From: an uncultured Phascolarctobacterium sp.
GTDB taxonomy: Bacteria; Bacillota; Negativicutes; Acidaminococcales; Acidaminococcaceae
NCBI GenBank assembly: GCA_905200645.1
Contig: CAJKLD010000003.1
Location: forward strand, 1-64,000
Direction of reading: 5' to 3'
Length of the DNA stretch: 64,000 bases
Shown: positions 30,113 to 37,884 of the stretch, piece after piece
Layout: the number at the start of each line of letters is the position of its first letter
Numbering within the stretch: position 1 is the first letter of the stretch
Made by a program: the position numbers and the translations under genes
Notes under the pieces: generated by a model
The model's database searches: none
Seen by the model: the letters and a program-made list of their open reading frames with translations, nothing else
Told to the model about the DNA's origin: nothing

Positions 30113-30253
30113 ATTATTCTTGAAGAAGTAATTGTATCACCATTTTGTGATAATAACTTTAAAAACATGTTAGTTGAAAAATTGGAAAACCTTGGAATCA
30201 AAGCTATAGTTAGTAATTCGGTTTATGATAAAGAAATTTTTGTAGATAGTTGA
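30113..30253 (+). pseudogene. 3' fragment of a gene at the ICE junction
   Basis: An open frame after TAA encodes about 46 residues (ILEEVIVSPFCDNNFKNMLV, then EKLENLGIKAIVSNSVYDKE) and stops at 30253, with no start codon or ribosome binding site at its left end. It looks like the tail of a gene whose front was displaced. Not recognised. It could be the gene into which the ICE inserted. Confidence 0.5.
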
Positions 30254-30320
30254 TTTTTTTGTTTATAAAAACTATATTAAGAAATACAAAAATCATTGCT
30301 ATCCGGGAAAGGGAAAATCA

Positions 30321-31496
30321 ATGAAAAAGTTTTTTAATGTGACGGCGGTATGCAAGCCTGAAGAACACTATATGGTAGATATTACCCAACGTGTGCAAAG
30401 AATTAAAGAATTAGTTGATGAGGGCAAATATTTTTCTATTACTAAGGCTCGGCAGTATGGAAAAACAACTACTTTGCGTGCTTTGGCTAATTACTTGCAG
30501 AATGAGTATTGTGTAATATCTTTGGATTTTCAGACTTTTGGTGCAGAAGAGTTTGTTGATGAAAATACTTTTTCTTTATCCTTTGCATCTTCCTTTGTTA
30601 GAGTGATAAAACGTAATTCTTCAAATTATGGCGAACCATTTAACCAAGAATTGCAAAGATTGGCTGTAATTGTTGATAATCATTCGCCTAATTTTAGATT
30701 AAAGCAGCTTTTTGAGCTTTTGAGTGATATTTGCAGTGTTAGCAGCAGACCATTGGTTTTATTGATTGATGAAGTTGATAGCGCTTCGAATAATCAGGTG
30801 TTTTTAGATTTTTTAGCTCAGCTAAGAGCATATTATATTGATAGAGAAGAACAGCCGACTTTTAAATCTTTGATTTTAGCGGGTGTATATGATATTCGAA
30901 ATTTACGCAGAAAAATCAGAGAAGATTTAGAACATAAAGTTAATAGTCCATGGAATATTGCTGCTGATTTTAGTATTGATATGAGTTTTTCAGCTTCGGA
31001 AATAGCAGCTATGCTTAAAGAGTACGAAAATGATTATCATACGGGAATGAATATAGAAATAATTTCTGAGTTGCTTTATGACTATACTTCGGGATATCCA
31101 TTTTTAGTTTCTAAGCTTTGCAAGCTGCTTGATGAAACGATAGCTATTAAGTGTGAGTATGACAAGAATAAAGCTTGGACAAGAGACGGTTTGAACGAGG
31201 CTTTAAAAATTTTATTGGCAGAGGATAATACTTTATTTGCTTCACTTTCTGCAAAGCTTGTTAATTATCCGGAGCTTGATAAAACTTTGCAAAAAGTTTT
31301 ATTTACAGGTAAAGCAATAGTCTATAATACTTTTAATGATAATATAGCAAATGCAGCCATGTTTGGCTTTGTTAAAAATCAACAAGGCGTTTTGAAAATA
31401 TCTAATAGAATTTTTGAAATGTGGTTGTATAATCGCTATTTATCTACGACAAGTATGCAAGATGAACAAATTTTTAAGGCTTCTTTAGATGACTAG
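30321..31496 (+). CDS. AAA-ATPase-like domain protein, ended by in-frame TAG
   Basis: 391 residues. N-terminus MKKFFNVTAVCKPEEHYMVD, Walker A KARQYGKTTTL, Walker B LVLLIDEVDSAS, and sensor region SLILAGVYDIRNL match the AAA-ATPase_like/PDDEXK_9 family, whose members carry a C-terminal nuclease domain. Here TAG at 31494-31496 ends the frame, yet the same frame continues directly into that nuclease domain up to 31922. Family function is unclear; relatives are multicopy in gut anaerobes and have been suspected of defence roles. Confidence 0.75.
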   Translation: MKKFFNVTAVCKPEEHYMVDITQRVQRIKELVDEGKYFSITKARQYGKTTTLRALANYLQNEYCVISLDFQTFGAEEFVDENTFSLSFASSFVRVIKRNSSNYGEPFNQELQRLAVIVDNHSPNFRLKQLFELLSDICSVSSRPLVLLIDEVDSASNNQVFLDFLAQLRAYYIDREEQPTFKSLILAGVYDIRNLRRKIREDLEHKVNSPWNIAADFSIDMSFSASEIAAMLKEYENDYHTGMNIEIISELLYDYTSGYPFLVSKLCKLLDETIAIKCEYDKNKAWTRDGLNEALKILLAEDNTLFASLSAKLVNYPELDKTLQKVLFTGKAIVYNTFNDNIANAAMFGFVKNQQGVLKISNRIFEMWLYNRYLSTTSMQDEQIFKASLDD

Positions 31497-31922
31497 CACC
31501 AATTTGTAGTTAATGGTCATTTGGACATGCGCCAAATTTTGGCAAGGTTTATAGTTCATTTTAATGAATTATACGGCGATAAAGAAGAAGCTTTTTTGGA
31601 AGAAGAGGGAAGAAAGTATTTTCTGCTTTATTTAAGGCCTATTATTAATGGTACTGGTAATTATTATATTGAGGCTAGAACACGCAATTTACGCAGGACG
31701 GATGTAATTGTTGATTACCGTGGAGAACAGTTTATTATTGAATTAAAAATTTGGCGTGGCGAAGAATATCATAATCGTGGTGAACAGCAATTAGCTGATT
31801 ACTTGGATTATTATCAGCTGAAAAAAGGCTATTTGCTTAGCTTTAATTTTAATAAGCATAAAAATCCTGGCGTTTACGATATTGTTTTAGGAGATAAGCT
31901 GTTAATAGAAGCTGTGGTATAA
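31497..31922 (+). pseudogene. PD-(D/E)XK nuclease part separated by amber codon
   Basis: In frame with the ATPase part: after TAG come HQFVVNGHLDMRQILARF, EEGRKYFLLYLRPIINGTG and the nuclease core (TDVIVDYRGEQFIIELKIWRG, with Asp and E-x-K). There is no ribosome binding site before ATG 31521, so separate translation is unlikely. Either a recent nonsense mutation or readthrough. The intact product would be about 533 residues. Confidence 0.7.
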
Positions 31923-32013
31923 AAAGAAGTAAAGTTAAATTTACTAATCTGAAGTATACGGAGATTTGCCGTGTGATAGGCCGAAATTGTTTTTTTATAG
32001 AGGCAACTTCTAT

Positions 32014-32139
32014 TCACGCTAGCAGTTCATATTCTGCTTCTAAGGCTTGTGCTATTTGCTGGTTATGGTGCATAATCGAATTTACGGCCTGTCGGTGACC
32101 ATTCCGTGTTGCTCTAATAATTATGGCCGTATCAATTTC
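32014..32139 (-). pseudogene. Short remnant, HTH_16-like
   Basis: An open frame on the - strand without start codon, after a TAG, encodes EIDTAIIIRATRNGHRQAVN then SIMHHNQQIAQALEAEYELL. The pattern of A-x-x-G-x-x-x-A resembles small helix-turn-helix proteins of Tn916-type elements. Probably a remnant of an older mobile element. Confidence 0.35.
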
Positions 32140-32163
32140 CTAAAAAATAGAAACAACACACAA

Positions 32164-32202
32164 AAAGGCCATGCTTCTGCATTTACGCAGAGCATGGCCT
32201 TT
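32164..32202. terminator. Terminator of the gene at 32228
   Basis: AAAGGCCATGCTTCTGC pairs with GCAGAGCATGGCCTTT (one bulged T), flanked by A and T runs. Confidence 0.8.
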
Positions 32203-32227
32203 GTGCTTTTTGGTTAGAGTTGCCCAC

Positions 32228-32584
32228 TTACAGCAGCTCAGATTTTTTATCTAAAATTGCTTTGCAGGCAGCACAGGCGGGACAGTCGCAATATTCTGCG
32301 CCGTGGGCTTTAAGCTCGCGGGCGTGAGCTTGCAAGCCTTTTACACCTTCTGCACCGAAAATTTTTTGTGCGGCTTCGCTTTGAGAAAAAGCAATTAAGC
32401 CGTCGATAGGCATAATTGCTGCTTCCAGTTCGGCGATATATTTAGTTGTTGTAGCGTTTTCTTGATTAGTGCCAATAGCTGCCAGCCAGCTTTTAGCAGC
32501 TGTTTTGATTTCTGGGCAGGCGCTGGGGGCCAGCAAAAGTTTTTGCGTATTTTCTTTTACATAAGTTAATAATACTTTATTCAT
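32228..32584 (-). CDS. Small conserved Cys-containing protein
   Basis: 118 residues, helical, ending in a Cys cluster (AEYCDCPACAACKAILDKK). I recall similar short proteins of Firmicutes sometimes labelled heat-shock proteins without evidence. The C-x-C-x2-C-x2-C set could bind metal or act in redox. It is divergent from the HxlR regulator, which may control it. Confidence 0.55.
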   Translation of the reverse strand: MNKVLLTYVKENTQKLLLAPSACPEIKTAAKSWLAAIGTNQENATTTKYIAELEAAIMPIDGLIAFSQSEAAQKIFGAEGVKGLQAHARELKAHGAEYCDCPACAACKAILDKKSELL

Positions 32585-32660
32585 AAATAAATCCTCCTTT
32601 TACTTGCTTTCGGCAAGCATCTGCAATTATAATAATGCTGTAAAGAGGTTTTGTAAAGTA

Positions 32661-32676
32661 AGCACTTTAAAGTGCT
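32661..32676. promoter_or_regulatory. Palindrome between divergent genes, candidate HxlR site
   Basis: Perfect 16-bp palindrome AGCACTTTAAAGTGCT in the space between the small Cys protein (-) and the HxlR regulator (+). Confidence 0.5.
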
Positions 32677-32782
32677 GTAGTTACTTTTTAGAAACTATAG
32701 AAATAAATGCGCTTAGCTGTGCTATTTAAAGCAGTATAGCCTCAACTTTTATTAAAATCTAAATTATAAGAGGAGATATATA

Positions 32783-33112
32783 ATGAACAAACAGTTACCG
32801 CTTTGTCCGGTGGAGGTTACGTTGATGCTTATCAGCGACCGCTGGAAAGTTTTGATTTTGCGCGATTTACTGACAGGCACAAAGCGTTTTGGCGAACTGA
32901 AAAAATCTATCGGCAGCATTTCGCAGAAGGTGCTGACCAGCAATCTGCGTGCTATGGAGGAGGATGGACTTGTAAACCGCAGAGTGTATGCGCAGGTGCC
33001 GCCGCGGGTAGAGTACAGTTTGACTGCTACGGGCGCAAGCTTAAAGCCGATTTTGTTTGCTATGCAGGAATGGGGCGCGCAGTATCAAAAAGAACACGGA
33101 GGTAATTTATGA
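32783..33112 (+). CDS. HxlR-family transcriptional regulator
   Basis: 109 residues: CPVEVTLMLISDRWKVLILRD, winged helix with RFGELKKSIGSISQKVLTSNL and the wing PPRVEYSLTATG. Members often sense redox or aldehydes through the N-terminal Cys. GAGGAG precedes the ATG. It overlaps the deformylase gene by 4 bases. Confidence 0.88.
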   Translation: MNKQLPLCPVEVTLMLISDRWKVLILRDLLTGTKRFGELKKSIGSISQKVLTSNLRAMEEDGLVNRRVYAQVPPRVEYSLTATGASLKPILFAMQEWGAQYQKEHGGNL

Positions 33113-33519
33113 TTTGTGAAATTATTCATGACGAAAAATTTTTAGCGCAAAAATCTTCGGAAGCAGGATTTTTGGATATCCATATTGCGCAAAATTTGCT
33201 GGATACTTTGGCAGCTCATGCGGAAACTTGCGTGGGTCTGGCGGCTAATATGATTGGTGTGCAAAAACGTATCATTGTAGTGAATATGGGCGCAGTCAAC
33301 GTGGCGATGTTAAATCCCATAATCGTTAAAAAACACGGCAAATATATCACGGAAGAAGGTTGTTTATCTTTGAACGGTGTGCGGCAGACGGTGCGCTACC
33401 AAAAAATTACGGTGGAATATCAGGATATACAGTTAAAAAAACAGCGCCGCAGCTTTGAAGGCTGGACGGCGCAGATTATTCAGCATGAAATTGATCATTG
33501 TAACGGTATTTTGATTTAA
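33109..33519 (+). CDS. def: Peptide deformylase
   Basis: 136 residues with all three motifs: GLAANMIGVQ (motif 1, ANM in place of the common APQ), EEGCLSL with the metal-binding Cys, and QHEIDH with two His and the catalytic Glu. It removes the formyl group from nascent proteins. At 136 residues it is of the short type. Overlap with an HxlR regulator suggests a conditional second deformylase rather than the housekeeping copy usually near fmt. Confidence 0.88.
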   Translation: MICEIIHDEKFLAQKSSEAGFLDIHIAQNLLDTLAAHAETCVGLAANMIGVQKRIIVVNMGAVNVAMLNPIIVKKHGKYITEEGCLSLNGVRQTVRYQKITVEYQDIQLKKQRRSFEGWTAQIIQHEIDHCNGILI

Positions 33520-33522
33520 TTT

Positions 33523-34557
33523 TTACCACAACTCTAAAACGTGCTGCATAGCCAAGCTGACAGCGGTGATGCCCACCCAGCAGCAGAAGCCCATAAGAAT
33601 TGGCTTGCCGCCGGTTTTAACCAGCTTGATAATATTGGTGTTCAAACCGATGGCGCACATGGACAGCACAATGAAAAATTTGCTGAGGGTTTTGAGCGGC
33701 TCGAAGGCTTCTACGGCTACACCCATATTTAAGGCAATAGTGGTGATAACGGAAGCCAACACAAAGTAAATAATGAAAAAAGGAAAAACGCTTTTAATGC
33801 TGTAGCTGCTGCCATTATCAGCGTTTTTTGCATTTTTAGTAGTTAAGTAAGCCAAAACCATGGTGATAGGAATGATTGCCAAGGTTCTGGTGAGCTTTAC
33901 GGTAACAGCCTTATCCAAAGTTGCAGAGCCTAATTTGTGCATAGAGTCCCAAGTAGCGGCGCAGGCTGTTACGGAGGAAGTATCGTTGACTGCCGTGCCG
34001 GCAAAAATGCCGAAGGCCTCGCCGCTGCCGGTGGAAAAGCCTACCAGCATACCTAAAGCGGGAAAGCATAGCGCTGCCAAAACGTTAAAGAAAAAAATTA
34101 CGGAAATAGATTGAGCAACCTCCTCGTCATCAGCCTTGATAACGGGAGCGGTGGCGGCAATGGCAGAACCGCCGCAGATGGAGGAGCCAACGCCGACCAA
34201 GGTGGAAATTTTTGTAGGCATATCCATAAAATGGTGCATAGCCCAGGCAATTAAAAGAGAGGTCGCAATGGTGCTGATAATAATAGGCAGGGACTGCATT
34301 CCGGTTTGCAGCACCACGCTGAGATTTAAACCGAAGCCTAAAAGAATAACGGCGTATTGCAGAATTTTTTTGGAAACAAAATTGATACCGCTTTGCAAAG
34401 GCGCTTTATCTTTGATAAAAATCGTAATAATCATTCCGGCAATAATGGCAAACACTGCGCCACCGATAAGCGGGAAAATTTTACCTAAAAACCAACAGGG
34501 AACGGAAATAATCAGGCACAGCAGGATACCCTTCCACGTATTTTGAACAAATTGCAT
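33523..34557 (-). CDS. yeiH: YeiH-family putative sulfate exporter
   Basis: 344 residues, about ten membrane helices, with the family motifs LLGFGLNLS, GSSICGGSAIAATAPV and GTAVNDTSSVTA. YeiH proteins are linked to sulfite or sulfonate metabolism. It is divergent from a LysR regulator, the common arrangement. The convergent deformylase gene ends 3 bases away. Confidence 0.85.
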   Translation of the reverse strand: MQFVQNTWKGILLCLIISVPCWFLGKIFPLIGGAVFAIIAGMIITIFIKDKAPLQSGINFVSKKILQYAVILLGFGLNLSVVLQTGMQSLPIIISTIATSLLIAWAMHHFMDMPTKISTLVGVGSSICGGSAIAATAPVIKADDEEVAQSISVIFFFNVLAALCFPALGMLVGFSTGSGEAFGIFAGTAVNDTSSVTACAATWDSMHKLGSATLDKAVTVKLTRTLAIIPITMVLAYLTTKNAKNADNGSSYSIKSVFPFFIIYFVLASVITTIALNMGVAVEAFEPLKTLSKFFIVLSMCAIGLNTNIIKLVKTGGKPILMGFCCWVGITAVSLAMQHVLELW

Positions 34558-34711
34558 TTTGAAACCTTCTTTCTTGAACGTTGTGATAAATTTTTCGCTA
34601 ACGACACTATCTTAACACAAAAATACAATAATGAAAAATTATCTATCTTTATTATATGATAAAATTATGTTATGATTATCAACAGGAAAGGTAATTTAAA
34701 GGAGCAAGCAG

Positions 34712-35605
34712 ATGCAGGATTTTCGCATGGAAACTTTTTTGGCTGTGTGTAAATTTATGAATTTTACTAAAGCGGCAGAATATCTTAATTTGACGCAGCC
34801 TGCCGTGTCCCAGCACATTCGCTTTTTAAGCCAAAGCTACGGCGTGGAGCTGTTTATTATGGAAGGAAAGCGCTTGCAGCTGACGGAAGCCGGAAAAATT
34901 TTGTGGCAGGCCGCGCTGAATATGAAGCATGACGAGCAGCACATGCGGGAGCGTATGCTGCAAACGCAAGTAGGCTTAACAAGCTACGCCTTTGGCGCCA
35001 CTTTGTCCGTAGCGGAATTTATGTTGGCAGAGGATTTGCGCCTTTTTTTACGTACTCATCCTCAAAGTTATGTGCGGATGCAGGTTGGTAATACGCAGGA
35101 GCTGTTGCAGCTTTTGGGAGCCAGCGAGCTTGATTTTGCCATTGTGGAGGGAGCTTTTCCCAAGAATGAATATGCTTTTCTGCCTTATAAAAAAGAAGAT
35201 TTTGTAGCGGTAGCATCGCCTGCCAAGGCTAAGCAATATGATGGCGCAAGTATTGACGACCTTTTAGGCGAAACAGTTTTTTTGCGCGAGCCGGGCAGCG
35301 GCACGCGAGAAATTTTGGAAGCTTATTTAGCGGAGCATAGCTTATCGGTGAAAAACTTTGCCAATACTGTGGAGCTGGGCAATATTGGCGCGATAAAATA
35401 TATGCTCAAGGACGGCTTGGGAATCAGTTTTTGTTATCACGCAGCTATTGCGCAGGAGGAAAAACGCGGCGAGCTGGCGGTTATTCCTGTGCGCGATTTG
35501 CAGCTAAGCCATGAGATAAATTTTATTTTTCGTAGGTCCAGTATTTTTCAGGAGGATTATCGGGAAATTTATCGAGAACTGTGCCGGCATGGCGAGTCAA
35601 AATAA
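34712..35605 (+). CDS. LysR-family regulator, likely of yeiH
   Basis: 297 residues: helix-turn-helix (FRMETFLAVCKFMNFTKAAE, LNLTQPAVSQHIRFL) and a periplasmic-binding-like effector domain with REPGSGTREILE, close in pattern to CysL/YeiE regulators. AAGGAG precedes the ATG. The divergent arrangement predicts control of the YeiH gene in response to a sulfur anion. Confidence 0.85.
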   Translation: MQDFRMETFLAVCKFMNFTKAAEYLNLTQPAVSQHIRFLSQSYGVELFIMEGKRLQLTEAGKILWQAALNMKHDEQHMRERMLQTQVGLTSYAFGATLSVAEFMLAEDLRLFLRTHPQSYVRMQVGNTQELLQLLGASELDFAIVEGAFPKNEYAFLPYKKEDFVAVASPAKAKQYDGASIDDLLGETVFLREPGSGTREILEAYLAEHSLSVKNFANTVELGNIGAIKYMLKDGLGISFCYHAAIAQEEKRGELAVIPVRDLQLSHEINFIFRRSSIFQEDYREIYRELCRHGESK

Positions 35606-35616
35606 AAATTTTGTGA

Positions 35617-35757
35617 TATAATGTGAATACTTAGCGATTGCGGAGCCGCAGGCGAACGCAGAGCTTAGTAGAACATATGCTCTTGAGTATAATGTGAATA
35701 CTTAGCGATTGCGGAGCCGCAGGCGAACGCAGAGCTTAGCAGAACATATGCTCTTGT
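35617..35757 (+). repeat. 71-bp tandem duplication before the oxidase gene
   Basis: The segment TATAATGTGAATACTTAGCG onward at 35617-35687 recurs at 35688-35757 with one base change. Each copy has a TATAAT-like box and the GC hairpin GCGGAGCCGC. No coding frame fits. It may double a promoter or a small structured unit. Confidence 0.8.
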
Positions 35758-35824
35758 AGCAAAATAAATATTGCAGGCAGCAAATTAAACTGTTTGGCGA
35801 AAAGAAAAATAGGGGGATGAATTT

Positions 35825-37228
35825 ATGCAATACAACAAAATTTCCCAGGAAATAATAGCTAAGCTGCAAGCTTTGGTAGGCGCGCAAAACGTGCTGACCG
35901 AAGGCGAGCAGTTGGAGATTTATGCTCATGACGAGGTTACGGACCCGGCTTATCATCACATGCCGGAAGCGGTAGTTTTTGCGGAAAATGCTCAACAGGT
36001 GGCGGCGATTGTTAAGCTGGCCAACGAGCATCTTTTTCCCGTGGTGCCGCGCGGGGCGGGTACCGGCTTAGCCTGCGGCGCTGTGCCGGTTTATGGCGGC
36101 GTAGTTTTGTCTTTAGAAAAAATGAACCGCATTTTAGAAATTAACGAGGAAGCTATGTATGCGGTGGTAGAACCCGGCGTGCGCACTTCTGATTTGCAGG
36201 CAGCGGTAGAGGCTAAAGGCGCTTTTTATGCCGGCGATCCCTGCAGCGGCGATTCCTGTTTTATTGGCGGTAACGTAGCTACCAACGCCGGCGGCAACCG
36301 CGCTGTAAAATACGGCACTACCCGTCACCAAATTTATGCGGTAGAGGTTGTTAATCCCACCGGCAAAATTGTAAATTTAGGCGCACGCCTGCAAAAGCAG
36401 ACCACCGGTTATTGCTTGGAACAACTGGTTATCGGCAGCGAAGGCACGTTGGGTATTATTACGAAAATTACCGTGAAGCTGCTGCCTAAGCCCAAATACA
36501 GCATGGATTTGCTGGCAGTTTATGCTTCTGCAGAAGAAGCTATCGGCACGGTTAACAAAATCATCAAGGGCGGTATTATGCCGACTTGCGTTGAATATAT
36601 GGATAATATTACGATAAAATCCGTAGAAAATTATCTTGGCTGCAAGCTGCAGGGCAGTGAAAACGGCAACTATCTCATCGTTGAGGTGGAGGGAACCAGC
36701 GAGGATGATTTGGACGAAAAAGCCTGCACGATGGATGAAATTTGTTCCGAAAACGGCGCTGCCGATGTGTTGGTGGCCGAGCATGACAAAATTTGGCAGG
36801 CGCGTAAAGCCTTTGCCGAAGCAGTGCGTGCCGAAAGCCTTATCGTCTGCAAGGAGGATGTGGTAGTGCCTGTGGATCAGGAACCGGCATTGCTGGAAGA
36901 AATTTTGCGCTTGGCGAAAAAATATCAGCTTGTGACCCGTATTGCCAGTCATGCAGGCGACGGCAATATTCATTTGAACATTTTGAAAATGGCGGACGAA
37001 GCTTACGAGGATTGGGACGCGCGTGTGAAAGAAAATCAGCAGGAGCTGTACGCTTTTATTTACGCTCACGGCGGACGCTTGAGCGGCGAGCACGGCATTG
37101 GCTACAAGCGTAAGCATTTAATGGAAGAATTTACCAATCCTGATGAACTGGAAATGATGCGCGCGGTGAAAAAAGCGCTGGACCCCAACAATATTCTTAA
37201 TCCGGGCAAAATTTTTGACGTGGAATAA
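35825..37228 (+). CDS. glcD: FAD-linked 2-hydroxyacid (glycolate/lactate) oxidase subunit
   Basis: 467 residues. FAD-binding PCMH domain (PRGAGTGLACGAVPVYGGVV, GGNVATNAGGNRAVKYG, VIGSEGTLGIIT) and the C-terminal FAD-oxidase domain (ASHAGDGNIHLN, SGEHGIGYKRK). Such enzymes oxidise lactate or glycolate to the keto acid. No electron-transfer flavoprotein or iron-sulfur partner is adjacent, so the electron acceptor is unknown. AGGGGGATG precedes the ATG. Confidence 0.85.
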   Translation: MQYNKISQEIIAKLQALVGAQNVLTEGEQLEIYAHDEVTDPAYHHMPEAVVFAENAQQVAAIVKLANEHLFPVVPRGAGTGLACGAVPVYGGVVLSLEKMNRILEINEEAMYAVVEPGVRTSDLQAAVEAKGAFYAGDPCSGDSCFIGGNVATNAGGNRAVKYGTTRHQIYAVEVVNPTGKIVNLGARLQKQTTGYCLEQLVIGSEGTLGIITKITVKLLPKPKYSMDLLAVYASAEEAIGTVNKIIKGGIMPTCVEYMDNITIKSVENYLGCKLQGSENGNYLIVEVEGTSEDDLDEKACTMDEICSENGAADVLVAEHDKIWQARKAFAEAVRAESLIVCKEDVVVPVDQEPALLEEILRLAKKYQLVTRIASHAGDGNIHLNILKMADEAYEDWDARVKENQQELYAFIYAHGGRLSGEHGIGYKRKHLMEEFTNPDELEMMRAVKKALDPNNILNPGKIFDVE

Positions 37229-37265
37229 GCGTCTGGCTGCAATATATAAATGAGGGGGATTTATT

Positions 37266-37694
37266 ATGAAGGAAATTTATAAGTTAGCGGAAGAATATCA
37301 TCAGGCGGGCAACAACTGCGTGGAATCCGTAGTTAAGGCCTGCAACAAGGGCTTGAATTTAAATCTTCCGGATCAGGCTATCCGTATGATTAGCGGTATG
37401 GGCGGCGGCATTGGCCGCAGCGGTTGCGTTTGCGGTGCGTTGAGCGGGTCGGCAATGATTATCAGCTCTATTGTGGGACGCTTAGACCCCAGCGAAAAGC
37501 ACCAAACCGAAGTATATAAATATACGCACGAGTTTTACGAGCGTTTTTATGCGCATTTTGGTTCTGCCTGCTGCTCGCAGTTGAACAAGCTGTCCTTTGG
37601 TACGCCTGAATACCGCACGAAATGTATTAAAATTACTGCGGAAGCGGCGGATATGGTTTCTGACTATATTATGGAAAAGGGACTGCTGAAGTAA
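37266..37694 (+). CDS. C_GCAxxG_C_C family protein
   Basis: 142 residues with the family Cys pattern: NNCVESVV, GIGRSGCVCGALSGSAM, and CCSQL/TKCIKIT near the end. The family is thought to bind a redox or metal cofactor. It starts 37 bases after the oxidase gene with GAGGGGG upstream and is followed by a terminator, so both may share a transcript. Confidence 0.8.
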   Translation: MKEIYKLAEEYHQAGNNCVESVVKACNKGLNLNLPDQAIRMISGMGGGIGRSGCVCGALSGSAMIISSIVGRLDPSEKHQTEVYKYTHEFYERFYAHFGSACCSQLNKLSFGTPEYRTKCIKITAEAADMVSDYIMEKGLLK

Positions 37695-37719
37695 AAAACA
37701 GAGTAAACATTAAAAATGG

Positions 37720-37768
37720 AAAAGCTTCTTTCATTTTACGGTATAAGTAAAGTGGAAGAAGCTTTTTT
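37720..37768 (+). terminator. Terminator before the CRISPR-Cas locus
   Basis: AAAAGCTTCTTTCATTTTAC faces GTAAAGTGGAAGAAGCTTTT, then TTAAA. A TATAAT at 37806-37811 beyond it may serve the csm operon. Confidence 0.75.
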
Positions 37769-37884
37769 AAAAACAAATTTTTGTAAATTAAGCAGGACTT
37801 TAAATTATAATCTAGAATTTTATATAAAACATATGTTGTTAAATTACTGGCTTGTATATAAAATGTGTAAGGAGGACGCAAATT

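Noticed and set aside
36377..37117. 246-codon - strand frame inside the GlcD-type gene
   Set aside because: Antisense shadow of a strongly conserved FAD oxidase; no ribosome binding site and no recognisable domain.
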